NCBI GenBank assembly: GCA_028689115.1
Contig: JAQTWV010000001.1
Coordinates: 248,001-312,000, forward strand
DNA length: 64,000 bases
From: Candidatus Altimarinota bacterium
GTDB lineage: Bacteria; Patescibacteriota; Gracilibacteria; BD1-5; UBA6164
Direction of reading: 5' to 3'
Below the pieces are notes generated by a model that was given only the letters and a program-made list of their open reading frames with translations, made no database searches and was not told the DNA's origin. Every line of letters begins with the position of its first letter. Position 1 is the first letter of the stretch. This document shows positions 10,921 through 22,468 of the stretch, one piece after another. The position numbers were made by a program, and so were the translations under genes.

Positions 10921-11115
10921 TATATTTATTTAATTTTTAAAAAAATGTCTTTTGATAATAAATAAAAAAATATAAAAGTCAAGAAGAAAAAGTTTTTAAA
11001 AAAGTAAATATGAATTATTAATTTGAATTGTCAACCTAAAAACTAAAAAATACTTTGCAAATACATATAAATACTAATAATTAGACTATTAGTATTTATT
11101 TTTTATAAAAAAAAT
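10921..11115. promoter_or_regulatory. Divergent intergenic region with conserved leader, copy 1
   Basis: From about 11028 to the ATG this matches the sequence before the next two pilin-LRR genes (13317-13404 and 15137-15222): a GTCAAC start, AAAAAATACTTTGCAAATA, then a hairpin (AAATACTAATA with TATTAGTATTT) and a T/A-rich tract ending at the ATG. The shared element probably holds promoter and untranslated leader; the hairpin followed by T could also act as a terminator for the gene before it. Confidence 0.6.
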
Positions 11116-13296
11116 ATGAAAAAAAATAAAAATGCTTTCAATATAGTAGAGTTAATAGTTGTAATTACAATATTATCTATTTTAGGTACAATAGCATTTA
11201 TAAATTTACAATGATATGGTGTTTGAGCAAGAGATGGTAAAAGAGTTAGTGATATAACAAATATATTAAAAAAAATATGAGTAGAAGAAATAAAATGAGC
11301 TGATGTTTTAAGTTATATAGATAATCAATCATCAAAACCATTGGTAATAAATAATATACCAACAACATGAATACAATGAACACCTAATTTTATAGAATTA
11401 AAAGAAGATTGAGATGAAATTAAGGATCCAACTACAAAATGAGATTATTTATTATCATATTCTCAATGATTAACAAGTACATGAATATATAAGTTTACAC
11501 AAATTGCTACAGTAAATGAAGAAAAAAATACCGCAGTAGTAAAATGAAATTATCATCAAATGATGATATGAGATAGTCCAAGTATAATAAAAAATAATAA
11601 TAATTTTGTAGTAAATTGATGATTAGATTTACCATATATAGTAAATACTGAAGTACAAAATAACAATTTACCAGAGCAAATATGAAATTCAGAATTTGAT
11701 AATTATGATTGAACATTAATTATAATACAAGAAAATACAGATACAAATTTTGATTATGGTAATACTGATACTTATTTATATTCAGTTTTATTAGAAGATA
11801 ATACAACACTATATTTTAATTACCAAACTTATGGCTGAGAATATTATATAGATATGCATTGATTCTGATATAATGATTATTATTATGTATGAATTGAACC
11901 ATTAGATGTAACTCCATTATGAACATATTATGATTGATCAGTAGAAATGATAGCAATTAATATGTGAGAATTATGAATATATATAAAATATAAATATTTA
12001 TGATCACCTTTGGTTGATTGAGAGTGTTGATATGATCACTTACAAGCACTTTTTAATGAGCCAACTAATCTTTGTTATGCATGAATTTGATCAAGTGTAA
12101 CTGATACATGATTATGATATACTTGGACTTGTGATTGAGTATGATGATGAAATCAAGCATCTTGTGAAGCAGAAAAAAAAGTATGTGATTATCAACAAGC
12201 TGATATTGATATTTTAAATACGCTTTGAATTAATTGAGATCTAGATGTGAAGGATTTTTCTTATTCTAATATAGATTTCCCAGCAACAAAAGATGAATGG
12301 TGTAATGCATTTTATATGAATTGGTATGGTTGAGCAAATTTAGCACCTGAGATATTTACTCTTAAATATTTAGAAAATTTAAATGCCCCAAATAATTCTA
12401 TTGTAAATATTCCACAAGAAATATGAAATTTAACTAATTTAAAATATATATTTTTAAGATCTAATAGCATAACATCATTACCAACAACATTTTGAAATTT
12501 AACTAAATTACAAACTTTATACATTGAGTGAAATCAATTATCAACTCTACCAACAACATTTTGAAATTTAACAAATTTAATAAGTTTATACTTAGACTCT
12601 AATCCATTAGTAAGTATACCTCAAGAATTTTGAAATCTTATTAATTTAAGAATCTTGTATTTACGGAATAATAATTTAACAGATTTACCAATAGAATTTT
12701 GAAACCTTGATAATTTAGAAACTCTTCATTTTTGAGCAAATCAACTAAATTTTATACCAGATTGAATATTGGCACTTAAAAATATAAAATATCTATGATT
12801 ATTAGATGCTACTAAATTAGTAAATGTACCAGCAGAAATATGAAATATGACATCTTTGATTAGTTTAGATTTTCGGTGGAATAGTAGTTTATCAACCCTA
12901 CCTCCAGAAATATGAAATTTGGTAAACTTAGAATATTTATATTTTGGTAATACATCTATTCCAAGCCTACCATCAGAAATATGAAATTTATCAAATTTAA
13001 AATCATTGAGATTATATAATACTAAAGTTACAGTTTTACCATCAACAATATGAAATTTACAAAATTTAAATACACTTGATTCTCAATGATCTAAATTATC
13101 ATCACTCCCAGAAGAATTAAAAAATATAACAACATTAAATTATCTTAATTTAGAGGGAAGTATATGATTATGAGAACTTAACTTTAGTTTTAATAAAAAT
13201 TCTTCAAATAAGTCGCAATCTTGAGTTCCAGCAGTATGAAAAACGATGACAATATGATGAAATGGAACAAATGTAGTAATTAGCGTTACTCCATAA
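11116..13296 (+). CDS. Prepilin-like leucine-rich-repeat surface protein 1
   Basis: 726 residues. The N-terminus MKKNKNAFNIVELIVVITIL is a type IV prepilin signal: short basic leader, Ala at -1, Phe at +1 and the key Glu at +5, then about 20 hydrophobic residues and an ARDGKRVSDI helix. After a Gly/Tyr-rich middle region with a WTCDG...SCEAEKK disulfide segment comes a WCNAFY linker. About ten leucine-rich repeats of roughly 23 residues follow (core IPxEIGNLTNLxxLxLxxN). The tail ends GTNVVISVTP. It is probably a minor pilin or pilus-tip adhesin displayed by the type IV pilus machinery. First of three tandem paralogues. Confidence 0.85.
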
Positions 13297-13316
13297 TAAA
13301 AAATATATTAAATAAA

Positions 13317-13404
13317 TTGTCAACTTAAAAACCAAAAAATACTTTGCAAATATAGATAAATACTAATAATTAAAATATTAGTATTTATTTTTTATAAAAA
13401 AAAT
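13317..13404 (+). promoter_or_regulatory. Conserved leader, copy 2
   Basis: Same TACTTTGCAAATA block and AAATACTAATA hairpin as copies 1 and 3, differing at a few positions and keeping the same distance to the ATG. Confidence 0.6.
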
Positions 13405-15108
13405 ATGAAAAAAAATAATAAAGCCTTTACACTTGTAGAACTAATAGTAGTAATAACAATATTAGCTATACTATGAACAATAGCATTTATAAACTTACAA
13501 TGATATAGTGTATCAGCAAGAGATTGAAAAAGAGTAAGTGATATAAATAATATCATGAAAAAGATATGAATAGAAAGTTCAAAATGAACAAGTCTATCAA
13601 CACTAATAACTACAACAAAAACAAATTCATGATTAACAATAAATGGTCAAGTATGAAGCTCAATTCAATGAACAGCAAATTTTCTAGCGTTGAAAGAAGA
13701 TGGAAATAGTTTTAAAGATCCAGTAACAAAATGAGATTATGTATTATCATACTCAGTATGATGAAGTGGAACTGGAGCTTATAAATTTAATCAAGTTTCA
13801 ACAGTAAATGAAGAAGAAAATACAGCGGTAGTAAAATGAAATTATTACTTAATGCAACCTTCTGATAGTCCAAGTATAATATACAATCCAGATAGTACAT
13901 ATTTTGTAGTAGATTGATGAGTAGATTTACCTTATGTAGTACAAGAATGAACATTAGTAAATAATACACCACCACCAGTAGTTTGTAATTATGATCAAGC
14001 AGATATAGATGTTTTAAATACTTCTTGAGCTAATTGAGATTTAGAAGTATATGATATTGATTGGAATATCCTACCTTTTCCATTAACGGTGAATCAATGG
14101 TGTGATGATGTTGATATATTAGTATGGTATTGATGATCAATTATAGAATCAAAAGTGTATACTCTTATTTACTTAAAACATCTAGTTTTAGAATCTAATT
14201 CACTTACAACACTATCAACTCAGATATGAAATTTAACAAATTTACAAACTTTAACTTTAGCTTTTAATTCACTTACAACACTACCAACTCAGATATGAAA
14301 TTTAACAAATTTACAATATTTATATTTAAATGATAATTCACTTACAACACTACCAACTCAGATATGAAATTTAACAAATTTGCAGGAGTTATATTTAAGT
14401 GCAAATTGACTTACAACACTACCAACTCAGATATGAAATTTAGTAAAATTAAAATATTTATATTTAGATTATAATTTACTTACAACACTACCAATAGAAA
14501 TATGAAATTTGATAAATTTAGAATATTTAGAATTAGATTCTAATTGAATTACAACACTACCAACTCAAATATGAAATTTGACAAGTTTGCAAAGTTTATA
14601 TTTATATGATAATTCACTTACAACACTACCAACTCAGATATGAAATTTGACAAGTTTGCAAAATTTATATTTAAATAATAATTCAATAACTACTATACCA
14701 ACAGAAATATGAAATTTAACTAATTTGTGAAATTTATATTTAAATAATAATTCAATAACTACTATACCAACAGAAATATGAAATTTAACTAATTTATATA
14801 CTTTAGCTTTAAGTCATAATTCACTAACATGAGTTATTCCATCTGAGATATGAAATTTAACTAATTTATGAAATTTATTTTTGGACTCTACAAATATTTC
14901 AACTCTTCCAGCAGAAATTGTAAATTTAACTAATTTAACTAATTTATATTTAAGTTGAAATATCTGATTATGACAACTTTCTACAAATTATTGGAATTTT
15001 GATGTAACTAGATCTCAATCTGGTATACCGATAGTTTGACAAACTATGACTATATCAAAATCATCAGTTTTTTGATCTAAAGTTATTATATCAATTACTA
15101 GTCCATAA
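13405..15108 (+). CDS. Prepilin-like leucine-rich-repeat surface protein 2
   Basis: 567 residues. Prepilin N-terminus with FTLVELIVVITILAIL, then a domain nearly identical to the third paralogue up to about residue 200, and a run of about a dozen 23-residue leucine-rich repeats reading LTTLPTQIGNLTNLQxL. The middle WTC disulfide segment of paralogue 1 is missing. The tail ends KVIISITSP. All repeat-core glycines seen as ATATGAAAT are TGA codons. It is likely assembled or anchored through its pilin helix, with the repeats facing outwards as a binding surface. Confidence 0.85.
14163..14965 (+). repeat. Tandem 69-bp coding repeats
   Basis: Each unit encodes one 23-residue leucine-rich repeat. 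Several neighbouring units share long identical stretches (CTTACAACACTACCAACTCA followed by ATATGAAATTT), so the array is recently expanded and able to change copy number by slippage or recombination. Confidence 0.85.
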
Positions 15109-15136
15109 TTTAAATTAAAAAATAAGACTAGTTTTC

Positions 15137-15222
15137 GTCAACCTGAAAACCAAAAAATACTTTGCAAATATAGATAAATACTAATAATAAAACTATTAGT
15201 ATTTATTTTTTACAAAAAAAAT
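15137..15222 (+). promoter_or_regulatory. Conserved leader, copy 3
   Basis: Third copy of the GTCAAC...TACTTTGCAAATA leader with the ACTAATA...TATTAGT hairpin just upstream of the ATG. Confidence 0.6.
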
Positions 15223-16977
15223 ATGAAAAAAAATAATAAAGCTTTTACACTAGTAGAACTAATAGTAGTAATAACTATATTAGCTATATTGGGTACAATA
15301 GCGTTTATAAATTTACAATGATATAGTACATCAGCAAGAGATGGGAAAAGAGTAAGTGATATAAACAATATCATGAAAAAGATATGAATAGAAAGTTCAA
15401 AATGAACAAGTCTATCAACACTAATAACTACAACAAAAACAAATTCATGATTAACAATAAATGGTCAAGTATGAAGCTCAATTCAATGAACAGCAAATTT
15501 TCTAGCGTTGAAAGAAGATGGAAATAGTTTTAAAGATCCAGTAACAAAATGAGATTATGTATTATCATACTCAGTATGATGAACATGAACGTGAGCATAT
15601 AAATTTAATCAAGTTTCAACAGTAAATGAAGAAGAAAATACAGCGGTAGTAAAGTGAAATTATTACTTAATGCAACCTTCTGATAGTCCAAGTATAATAT
15701 ACAATCCAGATAGTACATATTTTGTAGTAGATTGATGAGTAGATTTGCCTTATGTAGTACAAGAATGAACATTAGTAAATAATACACCACCACCAGTAGT
15801 TTGTAATTATGATCAAGCAGATATAGATGTCTTAAACGGAGAAATATGAAATACTATGTATGTTTCTGATATTAATTGGGATAGTTTAGCTTGACCATTA
15901 ACAAAGGAACAATGGTGTGATGATGTATATGCATTAGATTGGTATTGATGATCAACAATTATCCCAGAAATATTTACTCTAAATTTATTACAATATTTAT
16001 GATTAAATTATAATTCTATTACTAGTATTCCTCCAGAAATATGAAATTTAGAAAACTTAAAGGTTTTAAGTTTATGATGAAATCCTCTTACAAATTTAAC
16101 ATGAATAGATAATTTTACAAGTCTTACTGAATTACACGCTAATGATTGCTGATTATTAGCTTTCCCAACTGAAGTTTTAGCATTAACAAATTTAGAAGTT
16201 TTAGATTTAGATACAAACTCAATACAAACAATACCATCAAGTATAGCAACTCTTACTAATTTAAAAAATTTAAATATTTCTAGAAATTTATTTACATCGC
16301 TTCCATCAGAAATATGAAGTATGATTAGTTTAGAGAATTTATCTCTTATATGAACATCCCTTACTTCGCTTCCAACTTGGATATGAAACTTAACAAATCT
16401 TACTTATTTAAATGCTAATTTATCTAGTATTACATCACTTCCATCAGAAATATGAAATTTAACAAATCTTATTTATTTATCTGTTGGTCTTAATGATATT
16501 AGTTCAATTCCATCTTCGATTTGAAATTTAGTTCAACTAAATTCTTTATCTCTTGGTGGTAATAACATTAGTACTATTCCTGTAGAAATATGAAACCTTA
16601 CCCAATTACAGAGCTTAGAACTTAATAATAATAGTATTAGTATTATTCCTTCATCTATTTGAAACCTTGTTAACCTAAATTATATTGATTTATCATATAA
16701 CTCCATCACAACTATCCCTTCTACTATTTGAAATTTGGTAAATTTAGTATATTTATATTTAAGAAATAATTCTTTAACAACATTACCTCAAGAATTAACA
16801 AGTTTAAATAATATATATGAATTAAACTTACTTAACAATTTAGCATCTTTATGACAATTGTCATATTATTTTGATATGGATAGTTTAAACCGTTCACAAT
16901 CTTGAATTCCAACATGACCACAAACGATGACAATATGATGAAATGGAAGTAATGTAGTAATTAGTGTAACTCCATAA
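15223..16977 (+). CDS. Prepilin-like leucine-rich-repeat surface protein 3
   Basis: 584 residues. Prepilin N-terminus FTLVELIVVITILAILGTIA, then a pilin-like domain almost identical to paralogue 2 (window offset 1818 bp for about 600 bp), a WCDDVYALDWYGG linker and leucine-rich repeats more degenerate than those of paralogue 2 (SLPSEIGNLTNL and variants). The tail GSNVVISVTP matches paralogue 1, so this gene looks like a mosaic of the other two. Probable pilus-associated adhesin. Confidence 0.85.
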
Positions 16978-17085
16978 TAAGAGCTTAAAATAAAATCAAA
17001 TATTTTTTTTAAAAATATTTGATTTTATTTTTTTCTATATATAATTTAAGTATAACTTTTCTTACTTTTCTTACAAATAAAACTA
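16978..17085 (+). terminator. Hairpin after the pilin-LRR cluster
   Basis: A perfect palindromic stem, AAATCAAATATTTTT with AAAAATATTTGATTT, followed by T-rich sequence at about 16990-17035, ends the third paralogue's transcript. The rest of the interval upstream of the AbrB-like gene shows nothing further. Confidence 0.6.
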
Positions 17086-17313
17086 ATGAAAAAACATAAT
17101 TGTGATATGAAACTTTATGGAACTACTACAATTTGAGCAAAATGACAAATTGTAATTCCAAAAGAAATTAGAGATAAACTCGATTTAAAAACAGGGGATA
17201 GTATAAGTATATTATTGAAAAATGATAAATTTATAGGTTTAATTAGAAACAATGATTTAACTGAACTTATGGAATTTATAAAACAAATGGAATCTGAAAA
17301 TAATAATATTTAA
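17086..17313 (+). CDS. AbrB/MazE-like swapped-hairpin DNA-binding protein
   Basis: 75 residues. The segment GTTTIGAKGQIVIPKEIRDK followed by LDLKTGDSISILL is the SpoVT/AbrB fold used by transition-state regulators and MazE-type antitoxins. It ends 13 bp before the RND adaptor gene on the same strand and may regulate that operon. An internal ATG at 17107 (MKLYGTTTI) is an alternative start. No toxin partner is adjacent, so a transcription regulator is more likely than an antitoxin. Confidence 0.82.
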
Positions 17314-17326
17314 TATAATTTAATAT

Positions 17327-19222
17327 ATGAAAAAAATAATTAGTGTAATAATTTTGTCTAGTTTTATTCTTACTTCTTGTTGAACTAAAGAATTAACTAA
17401 TACAGAAGATGTAAAAAAGGATTTTTACATAGATGTAAAAAAAGTTTCTGAATTAGATAATATCGCTTACATAAATAAAACTGGAAAACTTGATTCTACT
17501 CAAAATATTTCTCTTAGCTCAAATGCTAATGGTAGAGTAAAATCTATTTTAGTTAAAAGCTGAGATAATGTAAGTGAATGACAAGCTTTGGCTATTTTAG
17601 ATGATAGTGTAGCAAATTATAATCTAACTTTTGAGTCTGCAGAAAATAATCTAGCTGCTTCTAAAAATAATTTAGAGGTTGTTAAAAATGGTTTAGAAAC
17701 TGTAAAAAATAATTTAGAAAAAGCTAAATTAAATTATGAATCTACAAAAAATAAATTAGATAAAGCAGTTTCTGACATACAAAGAAATTTATGAAATTTA
17801 CAATTAACAGATAATACTACTAGTACATCTATTGAACTAGATAAATTGGATAATACAATTTCAAAATTAAATTGAGATTATGCAAATTTACAATCATCAA
17901 ATAATGAAACTCTTTCAGGTTTTACTAGATCGCTTGATAAAGAATTGGTAGTTTTAAAAAATTATGTAAGCGATATAATTTATTTTTCTGATGATATTTT
18001 ATGAGTTACTGAAGCTAATAAAAATAAAAATAATTCTTATGAAATATATTTATGAGCAAAAGATTTATGACAAAAAATAGAATCAGAACAATTACTTTCT
18101 GAGCTTATAAATTATAAAAAAAATACACTTGATAATTTTCAAATTGGAGAATTATCTACAAATGATGATTATAAAAATAAAATTGATGTTATAAATAGTT
18201 CATATTCAAAAATAATTAAATTTTTAAATTCTTTTGATTCTACAATTGCTAATACAGTTTCAAGTTTTTGAACACTAAGCGATACTCAAATTGCTTGATA
18301 TAAAGCAACTATAGGATGATATAAAACAACATACAATGCATATAATTCTTGATTTATTGCTTTATCAAATTCTATATATTCATTTTTAGAAACATATAAA
18401 AATAATCAATCATCACTATTAAAGCAAATTGAAAATTTATGAAAAGATAAAGAAATATATTTAAAGTCTCTTGACTTAAATAAGGATAGTTCACAAGCCA
18501 GCTTAGATGAAGCTATTTCAAATAGAGATATTACTTTAAAAAATCTAGATTTAGTTATAAATGATGCAAATTCGGCAATAAGAGATGCAGAAATAAGAAT
18601 TACAGATGCACAAATAAGAGTTAGAGATGCAGAAATAAGTTATAAAAAAGCATTAAATGAAGTAGAAAAACTTACTATAAAATCACCAATTACTTGAATT
18701 GTTTGAGATATTTTAATAGATAAATGACAAGAAATAAATAATTGAACTCCTGCATTTAACTTACTTAGTGAATGACAAAAAGAAGTAACTATTTCATTTA
18801 ATAAAGATGAACTTGATTTTGTAAGTGAAAATATGAATGCATATTATTCTGATTGAGTAAATACATTTACTTGAAAAATATATTCTATTTCTAAAAATGC
18901 TGATTCAACTTTAAAGTATTTAGCAAAAGTTACTATGCCATCTGATGCATCTAGTATTTGAAATATATTAAATCTAAATATTCCAATAGAATTAAGTCAT
19001 AAATTAATGCCTGTAAATGCAGTAAAAATAAATAGTTCTTGATTATGAACAATAAACTATTTTTCAACTGGTTCTACAATTGAACAAAAAGATATAGAAG
19101 TTGGTACTATTTATGGTGATAAAATTGAAATACTTTGAAATTTAGAAGATAATTTAAATATAATTTTAAATTATGTTGATAATTATGATAGTGAAAAATT
19201 TACTTTAAAAATTAAAGAATAA
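17327..19222 (+). CDS. RND-type efflux adaptor lipoprotein
   Basis: 631 residues. The signal ends with the lipobox LTSC at about residue 19, so the protein is lipid-anchored. A biotinyl-lipoyl-like half (VKSILVKSGDNVSEGQALAI) is followed by a very long coiled-coil hairpin (about residues 100-440) and the second half (LTIKSPITGIVGDILIDKGQ), then beta-barrel domains. This is the HlyD/AcrA membrane-fusion architecture. One base separates it from the RND transporter gene, giving an efflux pair. No outer-membrane channel gene is nearby, in keeping with the single-membrane envelope usually inferred for this phylum. Confidence 0.85.
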
Positions 19223-19223
19223 T

Positions 19224-22200
19224 ATGAATAGCGCTGTTAATAAAATAAATTCAGATTTAGAAAAATGATTCTATTGATTTTGGGTAAGAAGATTTAGAGT
19301 TTCATATCTAGTTATTTTTCTACTTATTGTTTATTGAATTTTTTCATTGTATAGTATTCCAAAAGAATCTAGTCCTGATATAAAATTTGGTATTATATGA
19401 GTAACTACTGTTTATCCTTGAGTTAATCCTTGAGATATGGATTCACTTATTACTGATAAATTAGAGAAAAAAATAAAAAATGTAGATTGAATTAAAAAAA
19501 TCACTTCTACATCAGCTGTTTGAGTTTCAAGTATAACTATAGAATTAAATAATTGAGTTGATGTTAGAAATGCATTGTCTGATATAAAAGATCAAGTTGA
19601 TAAAACAAGTTTACCAGAAGATGCAAATACTCCTTCTGTTATTGAACTTTCTACAAGTAGTGATTTGATGTTTGAAGTTTTATTGTATTGAGATAGTAAT
19701 AAATACACTAAGTATGATTTAACTCAAAAAGCTCAAGTTATAAAAAATTCTCTTGAATGAAAGATTCCATGACTTTCATCAATTGATTTAGTATGAGCTA
19801 ACATGAAAATGTGATTTGGTGATACTTCTTCTGATTATGAAATAAATGTTTTGCTTGATAAAGATAAGATTGAACAATTAAATCTTTCTCTTGTTCAAAT
19901 TTCAAATATAATTAAATCTTACAATAAAAATACTCCAATATGAAATTACTCTATTTGAGATTTAAATTATGACTTTAGGTTTGATTGAGAATTAAGTGAT
20001 ATTGAAGCTTTAAAAAATGTAGTAATAAGATCTACAAAATGATCAAATATCCTACTTTGAGATATAGCTTCTTTTGAAAAAAAATACAAAGATGAATCTA
20101 TTAAAAAACTATGATTTAAAGACAATAAATGATTAAACTACGTATCACTTTCATTTAATAAAAATTCTTGAGTAAATGTTTTTGATGTTTCTTGAGTAGC
20201 TAAAGATGAGCTAAAAAAACTTGTAGAAATAAATCCAGAATTTAATGATTTATGAATTTTTTATGTTAATGATATGTCAGAATTAATTTTAGATGATTAT
20301 TCTCAACTTTCTTCAACAGCATTACAAACATTTATACTAGTATTTATTACTATATTACTTTTTGTATGACTTAGGGAGTCACTTATTGCATCTATTTTAA
20401 TACCACTTTCATTTTTAATTACTTTTATAACATTAGATGTATTAGGTTTTTCACTTAATTTTCTTACAAATTTTTCTCTTGTTTTAACACTATGAATTGC
20501 TATAGATACTGTTATAGTTATTATTGAAGCATCGAGTGAAAAAATGAAATCAGGTTATAATAAAAAAAGCGCAGTTTTACTAGCAGTGAGAGATTATAAA
20601 GCTCCACTTATTTCTGGTACACTTACTACACTTGCTGCATTTTTACCACTTATGTTTTTACCATGAGTAATGTGAAAATTTTTAGCTTATATACCAATTA
20701 CTGTTTTTTCTACATTGGTTGCAGCTCTTGTTTTAGCTCTAACTGTTAGTTCAACTCTATTTATTAAATTTGTAAAAGATAGTAAATATTATCATATAGA
20801 TGAAAAAGCAGAAGCAACAATGTCACCAAGTCAAAAAGAATTTTTGGAATTTGAGAGAATTTGAAAAATAGAAAAAAAAGAAGATAAATTATCATTTAGA
20901 GATAGGATTCTTAATAAGATGTCTTTGATTTATTATGAACTTTTGAAAAAAGTTATCTTATCTAAATCTTCAAGAAGAATGTTTATTTTTTCTCCAATTT
21001 TAGTTTTAATACTTACTTTTGTTTTTTTATCACCAAAAATTTGATTTATACTTTTTCCAAAGGCAGATAATGCAGTAATAAATATTTCAATTGAAACAAA
21101 AGAGTGAACAAATAAAGAATCTCTTATTAAATATGTAGATCAAGTTGATAATGCTATATATAAATATGATGAACTAAAAGTTTATAATATGACTATTTCT
21201 TGAAATAAGATTAGTATTTATATTGAACTTTTAACAAAAAAAGATAGAGATGCAAAATGATTAAAAAATGTTTTTGAAGTAGAAAAATTGATAACTAGTG
21301 ATTTAAAAGTATTGGAATCTGAAGGTTTAAATGTTTCAATTGAGACTTTAAGTAGTGGTCCTCCAACTTGAAAAGCTGTTTGAATTAAATTAGTTGCTAG
21401 TAATTCTTCAAAAATAGATGATTTAAAAGAAACTGCATCTATATTTAAAGAACATTTAAGAACTATAGAATGACTTAAAAATGTTACTACAACAAGTAGT
21501 GAATCTCCAGGACAATTTATTTTTAGGTTTAATAGAGATAAATTAGCTAATGTTTGATTGACTCCAAATGATATTTTGGGAGAAGTATATTTTTATACTA
21601 ATTGAATAAAGGCTTGAAGTATAAAATCAGATTATGAAGATAATGATATTGTGCTTAAAATAGCTCAATTCGAAGATAATTTAAGTCCAGAAGATATAGA
21701 TAATTTAATGGTTAATACTTCAATTTGAAAAGTAAGAGTATGAGATTTTATTACAACTGAATTTGCTAAATCAATTTCTTCGATTACTAGAGAAAATGGT
21801 AGAGTTTCTATTACAGTTGAAGCAGATATAAATACTGGTATACTACCTAGTGAATTACAACCAAAAGTAGATGAATATGCTAAGAATTACAATTATCCAG
21901 ATTGAGTATTTTTTGAAAAATGATGAGAAAATCAAGAAAATTCTGATTTAATTATTTCTACCTTTAAATCACTTTTCATTGCATTATTTTTAATTTTTTC
22001 AATACTAGTATTTCAATTTAATAGTTTTAGACAACCAATCATAATAATGTATTCTGTTATACTTGCTTTGCTATGAGTAAATATATGATTATTTGTTACT
22101 TGAAATCCTTATAGTATGCCATTTATGATTTGATTTATTGCTCTTACTTGAGTAGTAGTTAATGATGCGATTATACTTATTGATAGAATAAATAAAAATC

Positions 22201-22454
22201 TTGAAAAATGAATTGATGCACTTCATAGTGTTGCTTCTGCATGAAAATCTAGATTACAACCTATAATAGTTACAACTCTTACAACAGTTTTTTGAGTTTT
22301 ACCACTTGCAATGCAAGATGAATTTTGGGCTTGATTATGATTTACAATTGTTTTTGGTTTAACTGCAGGTTCAGCTATGACACTTTTTGTTATACCATCA
22401 CTTTATTATAGTTGGTTTCTTGATTGAAAAGAAATAAAAACAGAAGACTTTTAA
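19224..22454 (+). CDS. RND-family efflux transporter (AcrB/MMPL-like)
   Basis: 1076 residues. A first membrane helix at about 20-40 is followed by a large extracytoplasmic loop, a block of helices including ATLQTFILVFITILLF-type sequence and LTLGIAIDTVIVIIEA (proton-relay acidic residue), then a second loop and a second helix block with LTGVVVNDAIILIDR. This is the tandem layout of HAE-type RND pumps. It should use the proton or sodium gradient to extrude compounds through the adaptor encoded just upstream. Stop codon lies within a terminator hairpin. Full length for the family. Confidence 0.9.
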
Positions 22455-22468
22455 GTCTTCTGTTTTTA
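22437..22468. terminator. Bidirectional terminator between convergent genes
   Basis: AAAACAGAAGACTT with AAGTCTTCTGTTTT; the stem includes the RND stop codon and touches the pyruvate kinase stop. Confidence 0.8.

Noticed and set aside
14163-14965. Regular tandem repeats resembling a CRISPR array
   Set aside because: The unit is 69 bp with no unique spacers, and it is in frame with a 23-residue leucine-rich repeat; it is coding.
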